A DNA stretch of 64,000 nucleotides from contig CAVZAE010000011.1 in NCBI GenBank assembly GCA_963773195.1, forward strand, positions 95,761 to 159,760, given 5' to 3'. The translations under genes were made by a program, and so were the position numbers. Under the pieces are notes generated by a model. That model did not search any database, was not told the DNA's origin, and saw only the letters and a program-made list of their open reading frames with translations. Positions 43,875-53,877 of the stretch are shown here, one piece after another. Source of the DNA: CAIWHR01 sp963773195 (GTDB lineage: Bacteria > Pseudomonadota > Gammaproteobacteria > Burkholderiales > Casimicrobiaceae). The number at the start of each line of letters is the position of its first letter. Position 1 is the first letter of the stretch.

Positions 43875-45461
43875 TCAAGGTTGAAACTCGTACGGCGGCA
43901 ACGTGGAGAGCCGGGGATCGTCCACGGCCCCACCCACGGTGAAGTGATAGAGGCTTTGCCAGGAATAGTCGTCGATTCCAAGCAGGGCATGCATCTCGTC
44001 ATCGAAGAAACAACCAATTCCCGTGGAGCGCATGCCGGCAGCCTCGGCTTCAAGATAGAGGACCTGCCCCAGCATGCCCGATTCCCAGAAGAGAAGGCGG
44101 TAGCGCCATGGTTCCTGCATGGCGATGTCGAACTTCGCAAGCATCCCCAGCGCAAAACACGAGTCGGCGCCGATATCCTGATGGCAGCACACCGCCTTGG
44201 CAACGTCTCGCAAGTCACCGGGCAACAGCAAGTGGAGCGACAGATGAGGCGGTCCGACTTTCTGCCATAACCACTCATCGCGCATCGATTGCTTCAGGTC
44301 GGACAGGGCATCCGCATCGCGAAGGAACATGTACAGACCGGGCTCCAAGCCATCCACGCGATGCACCATCAGCGCGAGATGCACGAGCACGGGAGCCGGC
44401 AACGCATTCCAGGGTGGCGCATCGCGACGCACCAGAAGACATTCGAGCATCCTGAAGAAACTCGCGTCGGTGATGCGTGTGCGCCGATCGAAACCCAAGG
44501 CGCTGCGCCGTCGTCGCGCGATCGCGGCGAAGGTCAGATCGAGGTCCGGCGTCGAAGGGGGTGGCAGCGCGACCGGTGCCGGCGCGACCGGCTGTTGAGT
44601 CGGAGGCTTGTGAGTGGCGCCTTGAATCAAGTCGATATCCGGCCATCGCACTTGCTCGCGGCTCAACTTATTGGCGCGCCCGTACCACGTGGCCCCCCCG
44701 AGCGCGACCAGCAGTTGCTCGATATCGAGCCGCGCATCCGGGTCGCCGACCCACAGCAGGGCATCCGGCGCCTCCGCTTCTGCAGATCCGAAATCCGCGT
44801 GGCGATCAACGCCCAGCAAACGGGCGACGGCTTCGTCTGCAGCCGAGACAACCAGTCGGGTCTGCCAGCCGAGGGCGGCCGCGGCGTAGCTCACCGCAGC
44901 GATGGCATGGCCGCAGTCATGCTGACAGTAGCGCCACGCACGCAGGCCGTACTTCCACGCTTCGCGCCAGTGGATCGAGCTGATGCCGATCAGCACGCCG
45001 TTGCCGGAAAGCGCTTCGTTCCAGCGCGGATCGTCAACCGCCGCGCGTTTCTCGAGCACATGATCCCGGCTCAGATAGTGGTAGACCCCCGCGGGGAGGC
45101 CGGCGAGGCGCGGGCACAACAGATACCCCTCGGTTGGATGCAGGTTTCCACTGGAAGGGTTGCAGCGCAAGGCCCATCGCTGGGCGCCATAGGACTTCCA
45201 CGCCGACAGCCCGAGCGAGAGCTCGAACAGGATGGCCAGGTGATCGAGGTTGAAGCGACCCGCGCGCGGCAGGTTGCCGCGGCGCAGCTCGTTGTAGCGT
45301 GTGATGACTGAATCGGCGGCCAGGCGCAGCGCGAGCTTTGCCGCGCCGTCAAACTCTCGAAACGGGTTCGGCTGGTTTGCCCAGTCAAGTCCGGTCGGGC
45401 CGGGAGCGTAATGATTGATGCGGTGCTTGCTGCGCTGGTGATACTCGAACAGTCCTGGCAT
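43875..45461 (-). CDS. SagB-type dehydrogenase, tandem nitroreductase domains
   Basis: 528 residues. Two FMN nitroreductase-like halves: the first with CNPSSGNLHPTEGYLLCPRL and CGHAIAAVSYAAAALGW; the second with RRRRSALGFDRRTRITDASF and FFDDEMHALLGIDDYSWQSL. This double form is typical of SagB/ThcOx-like proteins outside peptide clusters. SagB enzymes oxidise azolines in ribosomal peptides, but no YcaO cyclodehydratase or precursor peptide is nearby, so the role is open. Confidence 0.85.
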   Translation of the reverse strand: MPGLFEYHQRSKHRINHYAPGPTGLDWANQPNPFREFDGAAKLALRLAADSVITRYNELRRGNLPRAGRFNLDHLAILFELSLGLSAWKSYGAQRWALRCNPSSGNLHPTEGYLLCPRLAGLPAGVYHYLSRDHVLEKRAAVDDPRWNEALSGNGVLIGISSIHWREAWKYGLRAWRYCQHDCGHAIAAVSYAAAALGWQTRLVVSAADEAVARLLGVDRHADFGSAEAEAPDALLWVGDPDARLDIEQLLVALGGATWYGRANKLSREQVRWPDIDLIQGATHKPPTQQPVAPAPVALPPPSTPDLDLTFAAIARRRRSALGFDRRTRITDASFFRMLECLLVRRDAPPWNALPAPVLVHLALMVHRVDGLEPGLYMFLRDADALSDLKQSMRDEWLWQKVGPPHLSLHLLLPGDLRDVAKAVCCHQDIGADSCFALGMLAKFDIAMQEPWRYRLLFWESGMLGQVLYLEAEAAGMRSTGIGCFFDDEMHALLGIDDYSWQSLYHFTVGGAVDDPRLSTLPPYEFQP

Positions 45462-45512
45462 ATGTGCCGAAGCGCGCGCCCGTCCTGGTTGACCGACCCG
45501 ATTGAATCCGGC

Positions 45513-45839
45513 TCACTCCTTGGGCACGAAGATCCACATCAGTACGTAGACCACAAGGCCGGTGCCCCAGCACAGCAGCAGCAGGACAAACAGCAGGCGC
45601 CACGCCCAGGAATCCACGCCAGTGGCTTCTGCCATGCCGCCGCACACACCCGCGATCCATCGGTCGTTGGCGCTGCGCCGCAGTGCATTGATCGCCGCGA
45701 CGGCAGCCCCGGAGGGCGCCTCGGTCGAGCTCGCAGCGCCCTCCAACAGGCGAGCCTTGGCGCGCGAGAACTCGTCGTCGGTCAGGGCTCCGCGTTGATG
45801 CAATTCCTGCAGTTTGGCCAGTTCGTCGCTCAGCGCCAT
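45513..45839 (-). CDS. PspC-domain membrane protein with SHOCT-like N-terminus
   Basis: 108 residues. The N-terminal helix pair (LAKLQELHQRGALTDDEFSR) is SHOCT-like, then a PspC domain: NDRWIAGVCGGMAEATGVD and TM LLFVLLLLCWGTGLVVYVLM. Probably an envelope-stress or membrane-associated regulator. Lies 51 bp upstream of the nitroreductase gene, same strand. Confidence 0.85.
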   Translation of the reverse strand: MALSDELAKLQELHQRGALTDDEFSRAKARLLEGAASSTEAPSGAAVAAINALRRSANDRWIAGVCGGMAEATGVDSWAWRLLFVLLLLCWGTGLVVYVLMWIFVPKE

Positions 45840-46010
45840 CGGGACCTCCTGTTCAAGCGCTTGTGCTGCGGATCATGCCAGGGATAAGGAATCCAACCCT
45901 ACCAAGCGCCCGCGGATCAAGCAACCAGAAACGGGCCGCGCGGGGCGCGGCTCACTGTCAGTCTCCGAACAGCGCTCCACCCGTCTCGCCGCAATTCGGC
46001 ACAATGACGA

Positions 46011-47916
46011 ATGCCCAAGAATTACGCCATGGGCGGTCGCACGGCCCCGCCCAAGCCCGGTGATGCGTTGCAAGCGCCGGAACGCCAGTCATGGCGAGCG
46101 CGCCTGGGAGCGTTGCGCAACCTCCCGCCGTTCCTGAAGCTGGTCTGGCGGACCAGCCCTGCGCTCACACTCAGCCAATCCCTACTGCGGGTCGTGCGCG
46201 CCTTGTTGCCGGTCGTGACACTCTACGTCGGCAAGCTGATCATCGATGAAGTCGTGCTGCTGGTTCAAGCTCCGCACGCCGCCGAAGATTTGCGGCAATG
46301 GCTCGCGAGCGGGTTGCTCGACCGTATCGCAGGGTTGCTCGTCCTGGAATTCGGACTCGCGGTCCTCTCCGACGTCCTTGGCCGCGCCGTTTCGCTGCTG
46401 GACTCGTTGCTGTCGGAGCGGTTCAGCAACGAGACCAGCCTTCGGCTCATGGAACACGCCGCCACGCTCGACCTCGAGGACTTCGAGGACAGCGAGCTCC
46501 AGGATCGGCTGGAACGGGCACGGCGGCAGGCGGCCGGACGTTCGAGCCTGATCGGGCAGCTCTTCAGCCAGGCGCAGGATGTCGTCACTGTCGCAAGCTT
46601 CGCCGCGGGGCTGCTTATCTACGCTCCGTGGCTCATCGCGTTCCTTGCCATCGCTCTCCTGCCCGCATTCATCGGCGAGGCGCATTTCAACGCGCAGAGC
46701 TATTCGCTCAACTACGCCCGCACGCCGGAGCGGCGCGAGCTCGATTACGTGCGGCAGACGGGCGCGAGCGCGGAGACGGCCAAGGAAGTGAAGATCTTCG
46801 GCCTGAACGCCTTCCTGATCGAGCGTTACCGCACGTTGGCTACGAGCTTCTTCGAGGCCAATCGCCGAATCGCGCTGCGGCGCGCAGGCTGGGGAAGCCT
46901 GCTCTCCGCGATCGGCACCATTGCCTACTATGTTGCCTACGCCTACATCGTGTGGCGCACGCTCCACGGCGACTTTTCCATTGGCGATCTCACGTTCCTC
47001 GCAGGCTCCTTCCGACGCTTGCGGAACCTGCTGGAGAACCTGCTCATGGGATTCTCGCAGGTCGCGAGCCAGGCGCTGTACCTCGACGATCTGTTTTCGT
47101 TCTTCGAGATCGAGCCAGAAATCGTTCCGCCGCCGAATCCGCGGCCATTTCCCGTACCGATTCAGGAGGGCTTCGCGTTCGAGAACGTGGGGTTTCGCTA
47201 CCCCGGGGCCGAGCGCTGGGCGGTGCGTGGACTGACATTCAAGCTGCACGCGGGCGAGGTCCTGGCGCTCGTCGGCGAAAACGGCGCCGGCAAGACCACC
47301 CTCGTCAAGCTGCTGGCACGGCTCTACGATCCGGACGAGGGTCGCATTCTGCTCGACGGGCATGATCTCCGCGAGTACGACCTGTTGGCGATTCGCGCCA
47401 ACATCGGCGTCATCTTCCAGGATTTCGTCCGCTATTACTTCACCGCCGCCGACAATATCGCCGTCGGCCGAATCGAGGCGCGCGACGACCGCACGCGCAT
47501 CGTCGCCGCCGCCGACCGCAGCCTGGCAGACGAAGTCATTCGGCAGGCTTCCCCAGGGATACGATCAGATTCTTGGCAAACGCTTTCGAACCGGCATCGA
47601 CCTCTCCGGCGGCGAGTGGCAGAAGATTGCGATCGCGCGTGCCTACATGCGCGACGCGCAGCTTCTGATTCTCGACGAGCCGACCGCGGCGCTCGACGCG
47701 CGCTCGGAGTTCGAGGTGTTCAAGCGCTTCAAGGAATTGAGCCAGGGCAAGACGGCAGTACTGATATCGCACCGCTTTTCCAGCGTCCGCATGGCCGATC
47801 GCATCGTCGTGCTGATGGATGGCGCGGTCGAAGCCGTGGGCACCCACGACGAATTGCTGGAGCGGGGAGGACGCTATGCGGAATTGTTCGAATTACAGGC
47901 TGCCGGCTACCGATAG
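46011..47916 (+). pseudogene. ABC exporter (membrane + ATPase in one chain), one frameshift
   Basis: The membrane domain (residues 1-350) with several TM segments precedes an ATPase: Walker A LVGENGAGKTTLVKLLARLY, Q-loop GVIFQDFVRYYFTA; after a one-base shift near 47550 it continues RLPQGYDQILGKRF, signature LSGGEWQKIAIARAY, Walker B LLILDEPTAALD and ISHRF, ending at 47916. Both parts are complete, so the product would be a normal ~634-residue homodimeric type IV exporter if the indel is an error. Substrate unknown. Confidence 0.85.
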
Positions 47917-48098
47917 GTGCAGAGGCACGAAGGAGCAATCCGACCGAGCGGCGCCGTACGCTGAAAGGCAAAATGCGCCTGGCAGCGCCGGGCGCTTGTC
48001 CGGCCGGTGTACGATAGTTCGGGCGAAGGCGCTGACGGCGGTGATTGCGCCCGGCAACCTGATGCAGTAATCAGCGCCCGGATCGAGGAGGCCAAGCC

Positions 48099-48749
48099 AT
48101 GAACGGGTCGCGCATCGCCATCGCGCTCCTCGCGCTGTTCTGCAGCGTCGCCGGCCTCGCAGAGACGAGCCCGTACGCGAGCCGCGCCGAAGCGCTCAAG
48201 GGCCTCACCGCTCCGGAGGCCGAGCAGCGCGCGGACGCCGTCATCTGGATCGCCAACAACGGGCAGCCGGCCGACGAAGCCGTGCTGCGCAAGCGGCTGA
48301 CCGACGACAATCCGATGGTTCGCAAGCTCGCCGAGCAAGGCGTGTGGCTGCTGTGGAGCCGCTCGGGCGATGACAAGATCGACGTCCTGATGGCGCAAGG
48401 CGCCGACCAGATGCAGGCGGGCCAGCTCGACGAAGCGATCGCTACCTACTCCGCAGTGATCAAGCGCAAGCCCGCGTTCGCGGAGGGCTGGAACAAGCGC
48501 GCCACGGCGCTGTTCCTCGCCGGCGACTTCAAACGCTCGCTCGCCGACTGCGATCAGGTAATGAAGCGCAATCCCAATCACTTCGGAGCGCTGTCAGGTT
48601 ACGGGCAGATCTACTTTCATCTCGAGCAGTACGAGAAGGCGATCGACTATTGGAAGCGCGCGCTGAAGGTGAATCCCAACCTGGGCGTGGAAGACAACAT
48701 CGAGATCGCCGAGAAGATGCGGGCCGCGCAACGGCGGAACATGATCTAG
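48099..48749 (+). CDS. Exported TPR protein
   Basis: 216 residues. Signal peptide (IAIALLALFCSVAGLAE), a HEAT-like stretch (EAEQRADAVIWIANNGQPAD), then at least two to three TPRs (QAGQLDEAIATYSAVIKRKP; ALFLAGDFKRSLADCDQVMK; YFHLEQYEKAIDYWKRALKV). A periplasmic protein-interaction module. RBS GAGGAGG. Confidence 0.85.
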   Translation: MNGSRIAIALLALFCSVAGLAETSPYASRAEALKGLTAPEAEQRADAVIWIANNGQPADEAVLRKRLTDDNPMVRKLAEQGVWLLWSRSGDDKIDVLMAQGADQMQAGQLDEAIATYSAVIKRKPAFAEGWNKRATALFLAGDFKRSLADCDQVMKRNPNHFGALSGYGQIYFHLEQYEKAIDYWKRALKVNPNLGVEDNIEIAEKMRAAQRRNMI

Positions 48750-48822
48750 CAGGGCGTTCGAGCCCTGGTCCCAAGGCCGAGGGCGGGGAGGCGAGTGAGG
48801 TAAAATCGCGTCGCTGCACCGC

Positions 48823-48915
<93 letters not shown>

Positions 48916-48960
48916 TTCGTTTCCAACAGAGGCCCGGCGGTTCCTAGCTCCGGGCCTCCA

Positions 48961-50076
48961 GCCGGCGGCCGTTGGTGGCGATTCGCCTATCGCTTCGGCG
49001 GCAAGCGAAAGCTGCTGTCGCTCGGCGTACTGCAAGACGTTTCGCTCGCAGCTGCGCGCAAACGGCGCGACGAGGCGCGCACCCTGCTCGCCGACGGCAA
49101 AGACCCGAGCGCGGCCCGCAAAGCGGCGAAGCGCGAAGCCGCCGGCCGTGCTGCCAACAGTTTCGAGGCCGTCGCGCGCGAGTGGTACGCCAAGCAAGCG
49201 CATACCTGGGTGCCGACTCACGCGGCCGACGTGCTGCGCCGGCTGGAAGCAAACCTGTTCCCCGAAATCGGCGCAACGCCCATCGCCGAGCTGACCGCAC
49301 CTGCCCTGCTCGCGGCGCTGCGGAAGATGGAGGATCGCGGCGCGCGCGATTTGGCGCACCGGGTCCTGCAGGTAGCCGGGCAGGTGTTCCGCTACGGCAT
49401 CGCCACGGGCCGTTGCGAGCGCGACCTGTCGGCCGACCTGCGCGGCGCGCTGGCGCCGCACAAGCCCCGGAATCAAGCCGCCGTCACGCCCGAGGAATTG
49501 CCGGCGCTGCTGAGCGCAATCGACGGCTATGGCGAGCTCGGCGACAAGATGACGGGCTACGCGCTGCGGCTGCTGGCGCTGACGTTCGTTCGCACCGGCG
49601 AGCTGATCGGCGCGGAGTGGAGCGAAATCGACATGGACGGCGCGACGTGGATCATTCCGGCCGCGCGCATGAAGATGAAGACGGAGCACGTCGTGCCGCT
49701 GTCGCGGCAGGCATTGGCGATCCTGCGGGAGCTGCGCGCCATTGGCGGCGGCAGCCGGTACGTCTTCCCCGGCCGCAACCCGGACAAGCCGATCAGCAAC
49801 AACACGATGCTGTTCGCGCTGTACCGACTCGGCTACAAGGGCAAGATGACCGGGCACGGATTCCGCGCCGTGGCGTCAACGATCCTGAACGAATCGGGCT
49901 TCCGCGCGGACGTGATCGAGCGCCAGTTGGCGCATTGCGAGCGCAACGAAATCCGCGGCGCGTACAACCGGGCCGAATACCTGCCCGAGCGGCGCAAGAT
50001 GATGCAGCAATGGGCGGACATGCTCGCCGCGCTGGCGAAGGGCGCGCAGGTGATCCCGTTGCAGCGGCGCGCGTAG
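48961..50076 (+). CDS. Tyrosine recombinase/integrase, P4-type, N-terminally truncated
   Basis: Coding similarity starts at GGRWWRFAYRFGGKRKLLSL and runs through the core-binding region to the catalytic domain: Arg in LTFVRTGELIGAEW, HGFR box in KGKMTGHGFRAVASTILNES and the nucleophile Tyr in AYNRAEYLPERR. P4-type integrases carry another ~35 residues before this point, and no ATG or GTG start lies between the tRNA and 48961; the first in-frame GTG (49210) would remove about 80 more residues. So the 5' end appears deleted during or after integration into tRNA-Ser. Activity is doubtful. Confidence 0.85.
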   Translation, partial: AGGRWWRFAYRFGGKRKLLSLGVLQDVSLAAARKRRDEARTLLADGKDPSAARKAAKREAAGRAANSFEAVAREWYAKQAHTWVPTHAADVLRRLEANLFPEIGATPIAELTAPALLAALRKMEDRGARDLAHRVLQVAGQVFRYGIATGRCERDLSADLRGALAPHKPRNQAAVTPEELPALLSAIDGYGELGDKMTGYALRLLALTFVRTGELIGAEWSEIDMDGATWIIPAARMKMKTEHVVPLSRQALAILRELRAIGGGSRYVFPGRNPDKPISNNTMLFALYRLGYKGKMTGHGFRAVASTILNESGFRADVIERQLAHCERNEIRGAYNRAEYLPERRKMMQQWADMLAALAKGAQVIPLQRRA

Positions 50077-50379
50077 TGGGGTAACGGACGTTATGGGTTG
50101 ACTTTAGATCACCCGACCGCCTAAAATGTAATTTCGCAAAAGGGCCCGTTGCATGCATGCTTTGGTGCGACGGCAAGAATAGCGCAGGGGAGACAGCCCC
50201 CCCGCGACGATGCGTCCGGTGAAATTCCGGGCAAGGTAGCGCCTGCTAGTAGCGGTCCCCTAAGGACCAAGTGAACGCGGTGCAAGTGCGAGGGTCATCA
50301 CCTCGCGTTTGTATCGGCTCGCTTGGTCTTTTTCATTTTTGTTTGCCATGCGAGCCGTTGGTCTATGAGGACTAACAGC
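50077..50379 (+). promoter_or_regulatory. Structured leader ahead of alpA with mutually exclusive hairpins
   Basis: No open frame. GGTCC (50254-50258) can pair with GGACC (50264-50268). The latter overlaps GACCAAG (50265-50271), which can instead pair with CTTGGTC (50322-50328); a nested hairpin GCGAGG/CCTCGC (50288-50293, 50301-50306) lies between, and TTTTT (50329-50333) follows. The larger fold is a terminator, the smaller an alternative, i.e. an attenuator-like layout 46 bp before alpA. Confidence 0.5.
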
Positions 50380-50595
50380 ATGGCTAACGGACTGCGCACC
50401 CCGCTTACTATCCTACGGCGCAAACAGGTTGAGGCCCGCACGGGGCTCAGCCGTTCATCAATATATCTGCGCGTTTCCGAAGGCACGTTCCCGAAGCCAA
50501 TAAGCTTGGGTTCGCGCGCCGTCGGCTGGGTTGAGACAGAGCTAAACGACTGGCTCGCAGCCAGGATCGCGGCGAGCCGCAAGGCGGCATCGTGA
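50380..50595 (+). CDS. alpA: AlpA-family excisionase/transcriptional regulator
   Basis: 71 residues with the winged HTH of the AlpA/MerR-like family: ILRRKQVEARTGLSRSSIYL then FPKPISLGSRAVGWVETELN and DWLAARI. In P4-like elements AlpA activates int and promotes excision. ATG 50380 is preceded by GAGG at good spacing; an ATG at 50365 is the alternative. Confidence 0.85.
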   Translation: MANGLRTPLTILRRKQVEARTGLSRSSIYLRVSEGTFPKPISLGSRAVGWVETELNDWLAARIAASRKAAS

Positions 50596-51024
50596 TGGGA
50601 GCCGCCGTGATCCTCGCGCCCCCAAAAGAATCGGGCCGCACGGCGCTCGAGACGCCGGCAGCCCGCAGGACAGCACACACACAAGACAATACGCCAGAAG
50701 CTACCAAGCGGCAACGGTTACCCGCATTCGGCCGACAGGTTGCGCGCCGCGCTGGACGCTGGTTATCGGCCCTGAAAGGGCGGCGGCAGCATCATCGTCA
50801 CGAGCCATTGGGACTTTGCGCGAGCGTTTGACCCGGGCCGCGTCGTCTGTCCGCCGGACGAACCCGTAGTCGACGACTACGACTTCACGTTTCTGCGGGG
50901 GCTTGAGGTTCTTGTGCTGGTTCCGGAGGCCGACGAACTGCACGGGGAAGCCCTGCGCACGACGATCCGCAGTGCGGGTGCGATGCTCGTTCACTTGGCG
51001 GTCCACCAATCGGGGGAACCGTGA
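50592..51024 (+). pseudogene. Broken element gene coupled to the DUF3987 gene
   Basis: A frame ending 51022-51024 overlaps the next start as GTGA and reads SIIVTSHWDFARAFDPGRVV, LRGLEVLVLVPEADELHGEA and LHLAVHQSGEP-like sequence, but has no start codon; an in-frame TGA at 50773 separates it from a matching upstream piece (GNGYPHSADRLRAALDAGYRP without its last residue). The start-proximal part (GTG 50592) is in another frame, with a C/A homopolymer near 50620 where a shift could occur. Function unknown. Confidence 0.45.
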
Positions 51025-52399
51025 CCGGCGCCGTCGATCTGACGCATTTCCGTCCGGCGACGGCTGCCGAGCGCGAGGCCGTAGAACGCGCCATAGCGAA
51101 CGCGAGTGCGCCGCACGTATCCGAGGCCCAACGCGCAACCGACCGCGCAACAGCGGGCGATCTGACGGGCAGGCAGTGGCCGGATGCACTAGATCAAGCA
51201 GCGATGCACGGAGTAGCGGGCGAATTCGTGCGAATGGTCGAGCCAAACACGGAAGCCGACCCGGCCGCGATCCTCCTGCAATTCCTGGCTGCCTTCGGCG
51301 CGCTCGTCGGGCGCGGGCCCCATTACCGCGTGGAGGGCGACGAGCACCACGCCAATCTCTATGTGCTACTGGTCGGCGCCACGGCGAAGGGCCGCAAGGG
51401 AACGTCGTGGGGACGCGTTCGCGAGGTTTTCCAGCGCATCCCGGATTGGAAGCCGCACGTTAGCGGGCTGTCGTCCGGCGAGGGGGTCAAATACCACGTC
51501 CGAGATGCGTGCGAGGAAACGAAGCGGAACAAGAATGGCGAGCTGATTATGGAGATCGTTGACGAGGGCGTAATCGACAAGCGGCTATTTGTCGTGGAAT
51601 CCGAGTTTGCGAGCGTGTTGCGTGCGGCACAGCGTCAGGGCAATACACTTTCGGCGACGATCCGCGAGGGCTGGGATTCCGGCAACCTGCGGTCCCTCAC
51701 AAAGAACGATCCGATCACGGCGACGGCGCCCACATCTGCATCGTCGGGCACGTTACCGACGACGAACTGCGCGCCGAGCTGACCGCAACGGATACCGCTA
51801 ACGGGTTCGCCAATCGCTTCCTGTTCGCGGGGGCCAAACGGTCAAAGCTACTTCCGCACGGCGGGGACCGGGCTGACGAGGGCGAGGCGCAAGCCTTTGC
51901 CGACCGACTCCGCGAGCGCGCTGCGACGGCACGGACCAGGCGCAGGGTAACGATGACGGCCGAGGCTTCGGCCATGTGGGAAGGGGTCTACCCTGAATTG
52001 TCGGCGGGCAGCGGCGGGCTCCACGGCGCCGTCACCGCGCGAGCGGAAGCACAGACAACCCGCCTGGCGCTGCTCTATTGTCTCTTGGACGGTGCCGAGC
52101 GAATCGACACGGCGCACCTCTTGGCCGCGTTGGCCGTCTGGCAGTACTGCGATGCGACCGCGCGCTACGTCTTCGGCGCGAGCCTGGGCGACCGGATCGC
52201 CGACGAGCTGATGCGCCGGCTTGAACGCGCCGGAGATGCCGGACTGACCCGGACCGATATGCGCGACGCATTCGGACGCCATCAATCTGCCGAGCGGATC
52301 GGTGCGGCATTGGAGATGCTTCGCACGAAGGAGCGCGTGACGTGCGAAGCCGTCAATACCGGCGGCCGGCCGGTCGAGCTGTGGCGGGCGATCAAATGA
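51021..52399 (+). pseudogene. DUF3987-type replication/helicase-like protein, one frameshift
   Basis: The N-terminal half (VAGEFVRMVEPNTEADPAAI, LLQFLAAFGALVGRGPHYRV) has a P-loop-like LVGATAKGRKGTSWGRV and FVVESEFASVLRAAQRQGNT. Near 51720 the frame shifts by one, then HICIVGHVTDDELRAELTAT, ANGFANRFLFAGAKRSKLLP and a helical C-terminus (DGAERIDTAHLLAALAVWQY; a likely winged-helix GDAGLTRTDMRDAFGRH). Such proteins are common in integrated elements and thought to act in element replication. Confidence 0.75.
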
Positions 52400-52486
52400 G
52401 GCGGACACGACGCGACAAAAGCGACCGAAGCGACCAAAGGGGGGCTTATGTCGCTTATATCGCTTATGTCGCAAATGGGTTGACGC

Positions 52487-52741
52487 ATGAACCTACTTGA
52501 CCTTGCCCGTGCCGCGATTGCCGAACAGGCGTGTTTGCCGGTGTCTCCGTCACAGGCAGCGGAATTACGCGAGCTTGTTGCGCTCATCTTCGCCGACGCC
52601 GACGACACCGACCGGGCGGAAGTGTTGCGTGTGGCACTCGCTGATGCCGAGGCGGCGCTGACAAGCTTTCGTCTACTGGCAGCCGACACGATGGAACGCG
52701 TGCGCCACCAGGCGCGGTTTGGAGGAGCTGATGGCAGCTAA
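52487..52741 (+). CDS. Small helical element protein
   Basis: 84 residues, MNLLDLARAAIAEQACLPVS then ADDTDRAEVLRVALADAEAA, ending GGADGS. It overlaps the next gene by 11 bp. No family recognised; typical of accessory element genes. Confidence 0.55.
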   Translation: MNLLDLARAAIAEQACLPVSPSQAAELRELVALIFADADDTDRAEVLRVALADAEAALTSFRLLAADTMERVRHQARFGGADGS

Positions 52742-53405
52742 AAAGAAAGCTAAACCAGACGGGCCGGCCTACACGCCGAGGAAGACGATCCCCCTAGCGG
52801 CTAAGTCGGACGACGCGGAGGAAGTCAGCCGGACCTATGCCAAGCATTTCACCGGAGGCGCCTTCGCTGCGCTTCGCGTCATTACGGCAGCGGACAAGAG
52901 TGCGGGATACGAGCGCGACATGGACTTGCCCGGACTCATGGCGATCCTCCGAGAGCAGGGCGAGGCCGTCAGCGCTGGGAATCTCTCGCAAGCCGAGGCA
53001 ATGCTAATGAATCAGGCGACAGCGCTGCAAACGGTGTTCGCTCGGCTTGTGGAGCGCGGAATGGGTTGCACCGAGATTGCCCCCTTCGAGGCCAATCTCC
53101 GGATGGGCCTACGAGCGCAGGCGCAATGCCGGGCAACGCTCGAAACACTGGCAGCGATCAAGAATCCGTCGTCCGTGGCCTTCGTGCGGCAGGCCAACAT
53201 CGCGCATGGGCCACAACAAGTGAACAACGGGCCACATGAGCCCTCGTGCGCGCGAGAAAACGAATCTGAGCCAAACAAACTTTTGGAGGCTAACTATGGG
53301 GAACGACTGGACACCGGAGCGGCGAGCGCGGCAGGCCAACCTGATCAGAACGTGGAGACCGTAGGAGCGGTCGACGGGCCCAAAGTCCGCCGAGGGCAAG
53401 GCTAA
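52731..53405 (+). CDS. Conserved uncharacterised element protein
   Basis: 224 residues from ATG 52731 with GGAGGAG upstream. Lys-rich start (MAAKKKAKPDGPAYTPRKTI), then SAGYERDMDLPGLMAILREQ, AEAMLMNQATALQTVFARLV, RAQAQCRATLETLAAIKNPS and FVRQANIAHGPQQVNNG. The second half is a family I recall from many proteobacterial mobile regions, of unknown function. A second, broken copy lies at 59118. Confidence 0.65.
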   Translation: MAAKKKAKPDGPAYTPRKTIPLAAKSDDAEEVSRTYAKHFTGGAFAALRVITAADKSAGYERDMDLPGLMAILREQGEAVSAGNLSQAEAMLMNQATALQTVFARLVERGMGCTEIAPFEANLRMGLRAQAQCRATLETLAAIKNPSSVAFVRQANIAHGPQQVNNGPHEPSCARENESEPNKLLEANYGERLDTGAASAAGQPDQNVETVGAVDGPKVRRGQG

Positions 53406-53515
53406 GGTAGCGCGGAACGCCGACAAGGGCGGCTGGAGAAACGTGCTGCGTGAGCTGTCGCGAGCGCTGCGGGAACAGGACGAGGCTCGCAGGCACGCGT
53501 TGTCGAATGACCGCT
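52888..53515 (+). repeat. ~630-bp direct repeat, left copy
   Basis: Closely similar to 59134-59762 over the last two thirds of the uncharacterised gene and the following small gene, up to the end AATGACCGCT. The two copies bracket the IS3 halves and the toxin-like cassette, with many scattered substitutions, so the duplication is not recent. Confidence 0.8.
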
Positions 53516-53574
53516 TACGACTGCGGGCTCAACCGGTCGACGCAACACCTTTCATCCTTATAGACGGGGTTTGA
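53296..53574 (+). pseudogene. Small element protein with an in-frame amber codon
   Basis: ATG 53296 with GGAGG. Reads MGNDWTPERRARQANLIRTW-RP, then TAG at 53362-53364, then ERSTGPKSAEGKAKVARNAD and KGGWRNVLRELSRALREQDE, TGA at 53572. The intact paralog at 59543 has Trp (TGG) at the amber position (RRWKPWEKSTGPRSAEGKAK). A single G-to-A change broke this copy, unless the amber is suppressed. Confidence 0.75.
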
Positions 53575-53877
53575 AGTCTAAGGCCTTCCTGCGACGTGGC
53601 TTAGCGACGATCCGAGGTTGTACAAGCACGAGTGAGAGTGACCAGGCAACAGCGCTACTTGCGATTAGTACCGATTTGACAAGCACTTGCTGTTGCGTTT
53701 CCTAAACCTAGCATGTGTTGCGCTGACCGGTTGAATCCACAGTAGTAAGCGGACGCTGATGCCTGACCGCTATCGGCCAGAAGCGGCTGTACGCTCAGGT
53801 CCTTAAAGCGGTCGTTTGCCGGCGCTATCGGACCCGCGGCGGTGGCATGAGCGCGACCAGGCGCTCGAGCAGTTCAG
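53575..53877. other. Gene-free stretch with short extragenic repeats
   Basis: No coding sequence. It holds CTATCGGCCAGAAGCGGC (53770-53787), shared exactly with 58539-58556, and decamer AGCGGTCGTT (53807-53816). A TTGACA near 53675 has no convincing -10. Confidence 0.5.

Noticed and set aside
43724..44278. 184-residue minus-strand frame upstream of the nitroreductase stop
   Set aside because: It is an out-of-frame shadow of the SagB-type gene's 3' end.
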